The notes below the pieces were generated by a model, which saw only the letters and a list, made by a program, of their open reading frames with translations, was not told the DNA's origin and did not search any database. Both the position numbers and the translations under genes were made by a program. A DNA stretch of 64,000 nt from Pseudoxanthomonas suwonensis (GTDB lineage Bacteria; Pseudomonadota; Gammaproteobacteria; Xanthomonadales; Xanthomonadaceae): assembly GCA_003240695.1 (NCBI GenBank), contig QFNC01000005.1, positions 48,819-112,818 on the forward strand, read 5' to 3'. Below are positions 25,735 to 33,266 of the stretch, piece after piece (the first letter of the stretch is position 1; every line of letters starts with the position of its first letter).

Positions 25735-27423
25735 TCAGGCTTGCCGCATCGTTCGCGCGGCATCGACGAAGTCGTGCGCGAAGGCATCCATGTCGAACAG
25801 GCCGCTGTCGCGGCGGCGCTCGGCCAGCCGTTGGCGCAATGCCCGCAGTCGCTGCGGATCGTTGCCCAGGGCAATGGCCGCGGCGACGAAGGCGGCATCG
25901 TCGGGCATGTTCATCTCCGGCATGCCCAGGTGATGATTGAGACTGCCGGCCACGCGTGCGGCGATGGTGTCGCCGGGCACGGTCAGCACGGGACAGCCGG
26001 CCCACAGCGCATCCGATGCCGTGGTATGGGCGTTGTAGGGATTGGTGTCCAGAAACAGGTCGGCCTGCTGCAGGCGTGCCAGATACTCGGCGTGCGGCTG
26101 CTTGGGCATGAACACGAGACGGCGTGCATCCACGCCATCGGCCTGCGCCACCGCGCGCAGGCGATCATCGGCCTTGCCGGGTCCGGACAGCAGCCACAAC
26201 ACGCTGCCGGGCACGCCGCGCAACACGGCCAGATGCCGCGACAGACTGCGCGGATTGAGTTTGTAGCTGTTGTTGAAGCAGCAGAACACCACGCCCGTGT
26301 CGGGCAGGCCGCAGGCACGGCGCGACGGCGGATCCGGCAATGCGCGGGTGGTGTCCGAGGGCTGGAAACACCGCGGCAGTCGCAGCACGGATTCGCTGAC
26401 CGGTAGATCGACATCCGCTGGCAGGACGAACGCATCGGTCAGCAGATGATCCATCCACGCTGCACCGGAAGTGCCGGGAAACGCCAGCCAGTTCACCTGC
26501 ACCGGCGCCGGACGCATCGCCAGCACTTCCGGCCGCCCGCCACCGCCCCAGCCGCGCAGGTCGTACAGGATGTCGATGCCCGCATCGCGGATGCCGATGG
26601 CGATGGCTTGATGCGACAGTGCGGACACGTCGTGCAGCGTGGTGGCAATCGACAGTCGCCGGCGGATCGCGCTGCCATCGTCGGCACTCAGCGCGAACAG
26701 ATGGCAGTGCACGTCGTCGAAGGCGCGCAAGGCCTCGAACAAGGCCACGGTCAGTAACCCGGTGGGATGCGCACCGAAACCATTGGACAGGAATCCGAGT
26801 CGCAACGCGGTGCCCGAGTCGCGTGGCGCCGTCGCAGGCAGCGGCCTTGCCGTTTGCGCAATCGTTCGCGCCCGCAACTGCCCGCAGCGCAGCTGTTCGG
26901 CGGCGGTGCTGTCCTCGGCCAGGAACGCGAACGGTTCCACCGACGCGGCGCCGTCGCGCACGGCCTGTCGCACCTGCGCGGACAGGGCTTCCAGATCGCG
27001 CCAATCGCACAGCCTGCGTCGCCACGCCAGCAGATGCGCCGCGAATTGCGCCTCGTGCGGTGCCAGTGCATGCGCATGCGCATAGGCCTGCGCGGCCGCT
27101 TCGCCATCGCCGATGTCTTCCAGCACGTGGCCGAACCACAGCGCGATGCCGGGATGTCCCGGCGCCGCACGCACCGCCTGCTGCAGATGCACAGCGGCTT
27201 CGTGCAGGCGCTGCTGCATCCAACAGGCGCGGCCTAGGCGCGCCAGTGCTTCGGGATGTCCGGGCGCCAGCTGCAAGGCGCGTCGTGCAGCCGCTTCGCC
27301 GGCAGCGGCATCGCCGGCATCCAGTTCGGCCTCGGCCAGCACGATCCAGGCCATCGGCTGCTGCGGCGCGCGTGCGACGGCGGCACGGGCCTGCAAGCGC
27401 GCATCGTGGATCGATCCGGTCAC
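25735..27423 (-). CDS. SPINDLY-like TPR glycosyltransferase (GT41 family)
   Basis: 562 residues. TPR-like repeats cover about 1-130 (GEAAARRALQLAPGHPEALA, HLQQAVRAAPGHPGIAL). The rest is a GT41 catalytic region: LGFLSNGFGAHPTG, DLRGWGGGGRPEVLAMRPAP, VNWLAFPGTSGAAWMDHLLT, FNNSYKLNPRSL and the nucleotide-sugar site TNPYNAHTTASDALWAGCP. The family modifies Ser/Thr of proteins with GlcNAc (OGT) or fucose (plant SPINDLY). The donor here is unknown. It starts with GTG at 27423 overlapping the prfA stop (GTGA). Cytoplasmic, no signal or membrane segment. Confidence 0.87.
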   Translation of the reverse strand: MTGSIHDARLQARAAVARAPQQPMAWIVLAEAELDAGDAAAGEAAARRALQLAPGHPEALARLGRACWMQQRLHEAAVHLQQAVRAAPGHPGIALWFGHVLEDIGDGEAAAQAYAHAHALAPHEAQFAAHLLAWRRRLCDWRDLEALSAQVRQAVRDGAASVEPFAFLAEDSTAAEQLRCGQLRARTIAQTARPLPATAPRDSGTALRLGFLSNGFGAHPTGLLTVALFEALRAFDDVHCHLFALSADDGSAIRRRLSIATTLHDVSALSHQAIAIGIRDAGIDILYDLRGWGGGGRPEVLAMRPAPVQVNWLAFPGTSGAAWMDHLLTDAFVLPADVDLPVSESVLRLPRCFQPSDTTRALPDPPSRRACGLPDTGVVFCCFNNSYKLNPRSLSRHLAVLRGVPGSVLWLLSGPGKADDRLRAVAQADGVDARRLVFMPKQPHAEYLARLQQADLFLDTNPYNAHTTASDALWAGCPVLTVPGDTIAARVAGSLNHHLGMPEMNMPDDAAFVAAAIALGNDPQRLRALRQRLAERRRDSGLFDMDAFAHDFVDAARTMRQA

Positions 27424-28505
27424 GTCGCCTGCGCCAGCCGGGCCAGTGCATCGGCACGATCTTCCTGCTGCAGTCGCTCGATCAGTGCATCCAGCTGGCC
27501 TTCCAGCACGTTGGGCAGGTCGTACACCGTCAGTCCCTCCACGCGATGATCGGTGATGCGGCCCTGCGGATAGTTGTAGGTGCGGATGCGCTGACTGCGG
27601 TCGCCGCTGCCGACCTGCAACTTGCGTTCGGCGGCCTGCGCGGCGGCGCGGCGCTCCGTTTCCGCTTCCACCAGCATCGCATTCAACCGTTTCATGGCCT
27701 TGTCGCGGTTGGCGTGCTGGCTGCGCTCGGTCTGCGATTCCACCACCACGCCGCTGGGCACGTGGGTGATGCGGATGGCGGAGTCGGTCTTGTTGACGTG
27801 CTGTCCGCCGGCGCCGGAACTGCGGAACGTGTCCACTTTCAGGTCGGCCGGGTTGATGTCGATGTGCACCTCGCCGGCTTCCTCGGCAATGATCGCCACG
27901 GTCGCGGCCGAGGTGTGGATGCGGCCCTGCGATTCGGTTTCCGGCACCCGCTGCACGCGATGGGTGCCCGATTCGTATTTCAGTTTCGAAAATGCGCCGG
28001 CCCCGTCCACCCGCGCGATGATCTCGCGGTACCCGCCGTGCTCGCCGGGATTGGCCGATTCGATGTCCACGCGCCAGCCCTGGCGTTCGGCATAGCGGGA
28101 ATACATGCGGAACAGGTCGCCGGCGAAGATCGCCGCCTCGTCGCCGCCGGTCCCGGCCCGCACCTCCAGATACAGGCCACCATCGTCGCGGGCGTCGGTC
28201 GGAATCAGGTGCGTCATCAGTTCGGCATCCAGCGCGTCCAGGCGTCGTTGTGCCGCGGCGATTTCCTCCTCCGCCAGCGCGCCCAGTTCCGGATCGCCAC
28301 GCAGCGCCTGTGCCGTGTCCAAGTCGGCGCGCGCCTGCGCTTCCGTGGCCAATGCGACGGCCAGCGGGTCGAGCTGGGCGAACTCGCGCGACAGCGCGCG
28401 GAAACGCGCCGCATCGGACGCGACGTCCGGCTGGGTCAGCAGCCGTTCCAGCTCGTCGCGGCGTTCGGCCAGGGCTTCCAGTTTGCGGCGCAGGGTGGGG
28501 TTCAT
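27420..28505 (-). CDS. prfA: Peptide chain release factor 1
   Basis: 361 residues. RF1 reads UAA and UAG stop codons. The codon-recognition tripeptide is PET at 188-190 (E. coli has PAT), and GGQ at 233-235, in SSGAGGQHVNKTDSAIRITH, is the peptidyl-hydrolysis motif. The frame is open to 28607, but ATG 28505 gives the conserved MNPTLRRKLEALAERRDELE start. In many relatives hemA precedes and prmC follows. Here neither is adjacent: an intergenic region lies upstream and a GT41 gene overlaps the 3' end. Confidence 0.96.
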   Translation of the reverse strand: MNPTLRRKLEALAERRDELERLLTQPDVASDAARFRALSREFAQLDPLAVALATEAQARADLDTAQALRGDPELGALAEEEIAAAQRRLDALDAELMTHLIPTDARDDGGLYLEVRAGTGGDEAAIFAGDLFRMYSRYAERQGWRVDIESANPGEHGGYREIIARVDGAGAFSKLKYESGTHRVQRVPETESQGRIHTSAATVAIIAEEAGEVHIDINPADLKVDTFRSSGAGGQHVNKTDSAIRITHVPSGVVVESQTERSQHANRDKAMKRLNAMLVEAETERRAAAQAAERKLQVGSGDRSQRIRTYNYPQGRITDHRVEGLTVYDLPNVLEGQLDALIERLQQEDRADALARLAQAT

Positions 28506-28532
28506 CGATTCCGGCAGGAGGGCAGCGGGCAT

Positions 28533-28586
28533 GCAGGCAGTTGCATTGTGCCTGCGGAGTGCGGGGCTGTCATGCGTGGGCATGAC
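28533..28586. repeat. Two inverted repeats between prfA and the lipoprotein gene
   Basis: First: GCAGGCA at 28533-28539 and TGCCTGC at 28549-28555, 9-bp loop. Second: GTCATGC at 28569-28575 and GCATGAC at 28580-28586, 4-bp spacer, an almost continuous palindrome. They lie in the divergent region where both prfA and the lipoprotein gene should start, so operator sites or RNA hairpins are possible. Confidence 0.4.
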
Positions 28587-28752
28587 TTGGGGCATGGCCG
28601 CATGCATTCATTGCTGTCAACAGGAGCCGTTTTCTCAGCTGCGCCGCGCATGAGGCAAAGCTGATGACGCGATTATCTGCTGCGAGCAACAGACAAGGAC
28701 CAGCAAACATGTTTCCGTTGCCCGTACATCCCTGCATGCCATCATCGGTTCC

Positions 28753-29445
28753 ATGAAGCGTCTCTTGCCCCTCGTCGCCCTGGCCGGAATTTTACTGTGC
28801 GGCTGCGCTCGTTCGTCTGACCAGCCACGCGTTGGTCCTGCTGCCTCGCCAGTCGACACGTCCGCCACCGCCATCAAAGCAACACCAACCGAGTCCCACA
28901 TGCAGACCGAAACCACCCAGCCCGCCACTAAACCGCCCGACGGCCCCGTGCTGACGCCCGAGCAGGTGTGGGACAAGCTGTTCGCGTTGATCGACAGCCT
29001 GCACAGCGAGGCTGACCTGGACAAGGCCCACATCGAGCGACTGATCGGGTTGCCGCTGGCGAAACGGCCGGAAAGCAACGTGTCGGAGTACATTGCGGGC
29101 GATACCACGGCAGGCTGGCGTTATGCACTCGACCTGCTGACCTACCACGACAAGGACATCCGCATGGCCGTCAAGATCTGGCTGCCGGACGCCGACGACA
29201 ACGGCGATTCGCCGACCTGCACCTACCCGCTGCAGACCATGCAGGACACGCTGGAACAGCGGGGATTCGAGGGGCGGGACATGACCGCGCCCATGGAGGG
29301 CATCTTCTATTGGCGGTATGGGCGCGCCAGACAAGGCGTATATGTCTCGTACTATTCGACCGGAAAACGGTACTATCCCGGCACTGGAAAGTTCTGTGTC
29401 CAGGACGTCGAGATTGTATTAACCATTCCAGAAGAGGACTTGTGA
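28753..29445 (+). CDS. Lipoprotein, probable X-T4SS immunity protein (orphan)
   Basis: 230 residues. The signal peptide MKRLLPLVALAGILLCGC ends in a lipobox with Cys18 as the lipid-bearing residue, followed by a Ser/Thr/Pro-rich linker to about residue 68. The folded part contains two cysteines (in SPTCTYPLQ and GKFCVQDVE) that could form a disulfide. The two-cysteine layout resembles the next lipoprotein (29591). Immunity proteins of the Xanthomonadales T4SS are mostly periplasmic lipoproteins next to their toxins, and this one lies just before such a pair. No full effector follows it, only a 39-codon frame. The function is inferred from context. Confidence 0.7.
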   Translation: MKRLLPLVALAGILLCGCARSSDQPRVGPAASPVDTSATAIKATPTESHMQTETTQPATKPPDGPVLTPEQVWDKLFALIDSLHSEADLDKAHIERLIGLPLAKRPESNVSEYIAGDTTAGWRYALDLLTYHDKDIRMAVKIWLPDADDNGDSPTCTYPLQTMQDTLEQRGFEGRDMTAPMEGIFYWRYGRARQGVYVSYYSTGKRYYPGTGKFCVQDVEIVLTIPEEDL

Positions 29446-29446
29446 C

Positions 29447-29566
29447 ATGACTGAATCCGACACGCCGTTCAAACGCTTCCAGCTGGGAGGTGCCAGTCAG
29501 CATCAATTGCAGATGCTGGCAGAAACCATGAAGCAGGCGCCGTTGCTGGGCCAAGTGCCACGCTGA
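29447..29566 (+). CDS. 39-codon frame, possible remnant of an effector
   Basis: ATG 29447 to TGA 29564-29566, one base after the stop of the first lipoprotein gene, encoding a polar peptide that begins MTESDTPFKRFQLGG. It sits exactly where the cognate toxin gene would be expected in a lipoprotein-effector pair. It could be the shortened start or tail of a deleted effector, or chance. There is no independent evidence of expression. The preceding GAAGAGGA (29431-29438) could serve as a ribosome site. Confidence 0.3.
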   Translation: MTESDTPFKRFQLGGASQHQLQMLAETMKQAPLLGQVPR

Positions 29567-29590
29567 CACTGCGACCATACGGAGCGAGCC

Positions 29591-30127
29591 ATGCAACATC
29601 CATCCATTGCAGCATTGATGATCGCAGGTTTGGTTTCGGCCAGCATCGGATGTGCCAGCACCGATGCCGGATCGAGATCGTCCAACGATTCCGTTGCGCA
29701 GCCGGGCAGGACCACGCTGACCATCGAAAACATCCTGCAGTGGCCGCTGGAGGGTCCGGCCGGTGTTGACCGGATCATCGATGTGTTGCGTCGCGATGGG
29801 CGGATGTCGCTGCAAGGCCGGTCGCTGAATTCAATCGACACCTACCGGTTCGGCGATGGCTACGAGGCGGAGTTCATCCATATCGATATTCCATCTTCGC
29901 AAATAAATATTGGCATCGGCAACGAAAAATGCCTTGACCCAGGATATGCGGCAGAACTGAGTGGGTCAGACCCATCGCCTGTCAGGGAGGATTCGCATGG
30001 CGTTGACCATGGGAGAAATTACATCCGTCGTAAGGCTGATGTTTTGGTGCATCTGTCGAGCACACCCATCACCGATGTCTGCATTGAATCAATCTACATC
30101 TCCACAAAAAAGGACTCCAAGCCATGA
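29591..30127 (+). CDS. Lipoprotein, probable immunity partner of the adjacent effector
   Basis: 178 residues. The signal peptide MQHPSIAALMIAGLVSASIGC has lipobox SIGC, with Cys21 lipidated, followed by a Ser-rich linker. The mature part has two further cysteines (EKCLDPGY and DVCIESIYI), probably a disulfide, and little else recognisable. ATG 29591 follows GGAG. Its stop overlaps the next ATG in ATGA (30124-30127), the same arrangement as at 43047-43050. By analogy with X-Tfi proteins it should sit in the periplasm and inactivate the toxin encoded next. From about 29870 the base composition becomes less GC-rich, which suggests recent transfer. Confidence 0.75.
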   Translation: MQHPSIAALMIAGLVSASIGCASTDAGSRSSNDSVAQPGRTTLTIENILQWPLEGPAGVDRIIDVLRRDGRMSLQGRSLNSIDTYRFGDGYEAEFIHIDIPSSQINIGIGNEKCLDPGYAAELSGSDPSPVREDSHGVDHGRNYIRRKADVLVHLSSTPITDVCIESIYISTKKDSKP

Positions 30128-31305
30128 ATCCTGACTTGCGACACCATTTGAACAACGAAGATAAATTTGGTGCTTTTCCTGATCATTTGAGATCATGGAT
30201 ACTGAAGTCCGAGCATGCAAGCGATCTTTTTTCCGAGTTTTTCAAGTCTGATGGTTACATTCGGGAGAACAAAGAAGACGCTCTTCCTTATTATTCATCC
30301 ACGGAGCCGCCTGCAATCGTTGTATCTGCCAAGCAGTGGCAAAGCCTGAAAGCCCCGGATGCGTCTCAATATCCTCAGTGGCACATGTTCGGCACGCTGG
30401 CACACGAAATCGGCCACCACCGCTTGAATGCCGCCACGGTCCCGTTCACCGGCAGTACTCCGCAGCAGTACGTCCAGTACCGCAGTGAACTGGAAGGGCA
30501 GGCCATTTTCGGCGCGTTCCGCATCCTCAGGGAGCTGGAAACCGTGCCGCCGTTCGGCAAGCAGATGCCATTCAATTCCATCGGTTACCTCAACGGCATA
30601 TAGCTGGGGCAGTTGTACAAGGAGTGGAAGGCCGGACGTCTGGATGATGCGCAGGCCGTGGCAGCCATCGCCGACAAGGTGGCCGACACGCCGTTCCGCC
30701 GCAGCGATCCGGCGCCTGGCAAGGAAGGGACGCTGACCGACCAGGACGGTGACGGCCGGTTGACCCATCGCGATCTGTACCTGCGCGATTTCGAGCGGAT
30801 TCCGCGCTTTCATCCGCAACCCGATGCGCCTGCCATGGAACCGTCGGCTTCGACGCAGCCGACAGCCATTCCGCTGCTGTACGACCCCGCCCATCCCGCC
30901 CACGACATGTACGCGCAGACGCTGCGGGCCTTCGCCGCATCGCCGCAGATTGTCGCTGCAGGGTATTCCCAGGAGCGGCAGCAGCTGATCGCCGCGAATC
31001 TGGTGGCCGGTAACTTGAACGTGCGCGAATCACGCAATGGTCCACCGCTGCAGGAACGGATCGATCGCGTGGATGCCGCCACCATCGCCAGCGATGGCAG
31101 TCACATCACCCTCATCCAGCGCGCGGCGCATAATTCCACCTCGTTCCGCTTCGGCCTGCCGATGGAACGGGCGCACGCCGGCTCGCTCGAAGCGGCATCG
31201 CAACAGGCCTTCGATGGCCTGCACCAGCAGAAGGCGCAGGAACTGACGCGACAGGCGGAACGCGACCGCGCGCCGCAGCCGCAGCCCGATGGTGCGAGCC
31301 GCTGA
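30124..31305 (+). pseudogene. XVIPCD effector with HExxH metallopeptidase domain, interrupted by an in-frame amber codon
   Basis: A 393-codon frame with a TAG at 30601-30603 (codon 160) and no shift: the frame on both sides is the same. N-terminal part: LAHEIGHHR (92-100) is an HExxH zinc motif, and SELEG at 121-125 could give the third ligand. After the stop: an EF-hand loop DQDGDGRLTHRD (206-217), a Pro-rich linker and from about 249 an XVIPCD-like C-terminal domain (PLLYDPAHPAHDMYAQTL, then ERIDRVDAATI), the secretion signal of Xanthomonadales T4SS effectors. Cell-wall or protein cleavage in the rival periplasm is a guess. Without suppression the product loses its secretion signal. The 5' part is AT-richer than the neighbours. 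Alternatives: sequence error or natural readthrough. Confidence 0.75.
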
Positions 31306-31480
31306 TCCATGCCGGTGCATGGCACACGCGTTCAGCGCGTGCCCAGCATCGAGGGATCGGATTCGTTGCCAGTCCACGTGCGCCCGCCCGGCGTGCTCCG
31401 GCCGGGACGCCGTTGCCGTTGGGCATTGATTTTATTCATCGCATTTCCCGCGATTCGGGCGGTGCGATCATGGGCATGGA

Positions 31481-32209
31481 TCAGGCCGCAGCGCGCACGC
31501 CCACCAGCGTGCCGATGTCCTCGCCGCGCAGGATGCGCAGCAGCACGCCGGGCTGCGACATGTCGAAGATGCGCAACGGCAGGCCGGCATCGCGGGCCAG
31601 GGCGAAGGCGGCAGTGTCCATCACCTGCAGGTTGCGCGCGATCACCTCGTCGTAGCCCACGCTCTGCAGGCGCTGCGCATCGGGGAAGCGCTTGGGATCC
31701 TTGTCGTACACGCCGTCCACCTTGGTGGCCTTCAGCAGCAGGTCGGCGTTGATCTCGATGGCGCGCAGGGCGGCACCCGAGTCGGTGGTGAAGAACGGAT
31801 TGCCGGTGCCGGCCGCGAACACCGCGATGCGGCCCTTTTCCAGATGCCGGATGGCGCGGCGGCGGATGTAGTCCTCGCACACGTCATTGATCGTGATGGC
31901 ACTCATCACCCGCACTTTGCCGCCGCGCTTTTCCAGCGCGTCCTGCATGGCCAAGGCGTTGATCACGGTGGCCAGCATGCCCATCTGGTCGCCGGTCACG
32001 CGGTCCATGCCGATCGCGGCCAGTCCGGCGCCGCGGAAGATGTTGCCACCGCCGATCACCAGTGCGATCTCGGCGCCGGCGGCATTGGCCTCCAACACTT
32101 CGTTGGCGATGCGGTCGAGCACCTTGGGGTCGATGCCGTACTGTTCGTCGCCCATCAGGGCTTCGCCGGACAGTTTCAGCAGCACGCGGCGATAGGCAAC
32201 CTCGGACAT
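31481..32209 (-). CDS. pyrH: Uridylate kinase
   Basis: 242 residues, the hexameric UMP kinase of the amino-acid kinase fold. RVLLKLSGEALMG at the start, VIGGGNIFRG, GDQMGMLATVINALA, GTGNPFFTTDSGAALRA and KATKVDGVYDKDP are diagnostic. ATG 32209 gives the conserved beginning. Elsewhere pyrH usually sits with tsf and frr. Here neither is next to it: the EF-hand gene lies upstream on the same strand and the effector converges from downstream. It may be transcribed from mfd onward. It is essential for pyrimidine nucleotide synthesis and feedback-controlled by UTP in the family. Confidence 0.96.
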   Translation of the reverse strand: MSEVAYRRVLLKLSGEALMGDEQYGIDPKVLDRIANEVLEANAAGAEIALVIGGGNIFRGAGLAAIGMDRVTGDQMGMLATVINALAMQDALEKRGGKVRVMSAITINDVCEDYIRRRAIRHLEKGRIAVFAAGTGNPFFTTDSGAALRAIEINADLLLKATKVDGVYDKDPKRFPDAQRLQSVGYDEVIARNLQVMDTAAFALARDAGLPLRIFDMSQPGVLLRILRGEDIGTLVGVRAAA

Positions 32210-32279
32210 GGACAGGCGCCGGGAGAGTGGGGGTGCCGCCATTGTAGTCCAGCGACCAGCAGCTGCTGCCGTCGCGGCA

Positions 32280-32699
32280 TCAGAACAGGCCTTGCAGCCA
32301 TTCCATCCACGATTCCCGCCAGCTTTTGGCGCGCTGGTCGAGCGGCTGCTGTGGCCAGTCGGCGCAGGCGTTGTGGGTGTGCTCGCCCCATTGCCACAGT
32401 TCGTCGCGGGTCAATGCACCATTCCGGTCCGAGTCGAGCGCGGTGAAGGCGTCGGCGGTGTTCACTGGGATGTCCAGGGTGCCGCCGTAGCCGCCATCGA
32501 CACCACTGCCGCCGGCCAGCAGTTCGGCCCTTTGCAGCAGGCCGTCGCGATCGCGGTCGTGATCGGCCAGATACTGGTCGAAATCGAAGGCGGCCGGATC
32601 GCAGGCGTTCGCGGTCAGACTGCTTGCCAATGCGATGGCAGCCGCGAGCGCCGATGCGATCCGGGACGGTATCGGCCGTGTGCGGCTCGCGTCAGGCAT
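32280..32699 (-). CDS. Exported EF-hand protein
   Basis: 139 residues. A signal peptide (about 1-31, ending LTANACDP) exports it. Two canonical EF-hand loops follow: DRDRDGLLQRAE and DSDRNGALTRDE, each with acidic residues at positions 1, 3 and 12 and Gly at 6. The C-terminus is Trp-rich. It probably binds calcium in the periplasm. No partner is known. ATG 32699 overlaps the end of the upstream membrane-protein gene by 8 bp, so it is in that operon. The 70 bp to pyrH hold no obvious terminator. Confidence 0.8.
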   Translation of the reverse strand: MPDASRTRPIPSRIASALAAAIALASSLTANACDPAAFDFDQYLADHDRDRDGLLQRAELLAGGSGVDGGYGGTLDIPVNTADAFTALDSDRNGALTRDELWQWGEHTHNACADWPQQPLDQRAKSWRESWMEWLQGLF

Positions 32700-33060
32700 G
32701 CAGCTTCTTCTCCATGGCAACCGTGACGGCGCACGCCGCGCCGATCGCAAGAACGTGGAAGGACACCAGGAACCCCATCACCATGCCGCCGATCAATGCA
32801 GTGGTCCAGTCGCCGGCAGTCAGGAAAATGACCGGGATGACGATCCACCAAGGCGATGAGCCGATCACGCAGCCGAGCGTCAGGCGCCATTGTTCGACAC
32901 CGAGGATGGTTGCATCAGGATACAGGCGTGCATGCCCCAATGCGGGCCAGATGCACGCCAGGATGCAGGGCAGCAGCATGGCGCAGCCGCTGAGCGCTGC
33001 ATTGCGCGCTTCATGCGCGGAGATCGGCAACTGGTTCGGGTTCGATTGGTCGATCACCAT
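32692..33060 (-). CDS. Small membrane protein, unknown
   Basis: 122 residues with about three hydrophobic helices (ALSGCAMLLPCILACIWPAL, WWIVIPVIFLTAGDW, GGMVMGFLVSFHVLAIGAA). I do not recognise a family. It starts at ATG 33060, immediately after the TAG of the 45-residue membrane protein, and overlaps the EF-hand gene by 8 bp. The pattern of overlaps argues for a real operon downstream of mfd. Confidence 0.65.
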   Translation of the reverse strand: MVIDQSNPNQLPISAHEARNAALSGCAMLLPCILACIWPALGHARLYPDATILGVEQWRLTLGCVIGSSPWWIVIPVIFLTAGDWTTALIGGMVMGFLVSFHVLAIGAACAVTVAMEKKLHA

Positions 33061-33198
33061 CTACATGCCCACCAGTGCCACCGACAGCACCATCAGCAGA
33101 AAAGAGGCATGGGAGACCAGCGTGTAACGCGAGATGGAGGGGAACAGCGGTGGTCGTGGACGGCGCATGAGCAGGATGCTGCGCCATGCGCCGTGCAC
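33061..33198 (-). CDS. Very small membrane protein (45 aa or 35 aa)
   Basis: Frame bounded upstream by a TGA, from GTG 33198 (or ATG 33168) to TAG 33061-33063, directly abutting the next ATG. It has a basic N-terminus followed by one helix, YTLVSHASFLLMVLSVALVG. The seamless junction TAG-ATG with the 122-residue membrane protein suggests translational coupling. It begins about 68 bp after the mfd stop. Function unknown. Confidence 0.5.
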   Translation of the reverse strand: MHGAWRSILLMRRPRPPLFPSISRYTLVSHASFLLMVLSVALVGM

Positions 33199-33266
33199 GA
33201 TCAAGGCGCAGTCGCAGCCGGTTCACGGCAGCTTGTTGCGCGCCGCGCGCCGCGCGCCGTTCCCGT

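Noticed and set aside
28709..28756. 15-codon frame ending in the lipoprotein start as a leader peptide
   Set aside because: No amino-acid bias, no hairpin after it, and no ribosome site; a chance frame is as likely.
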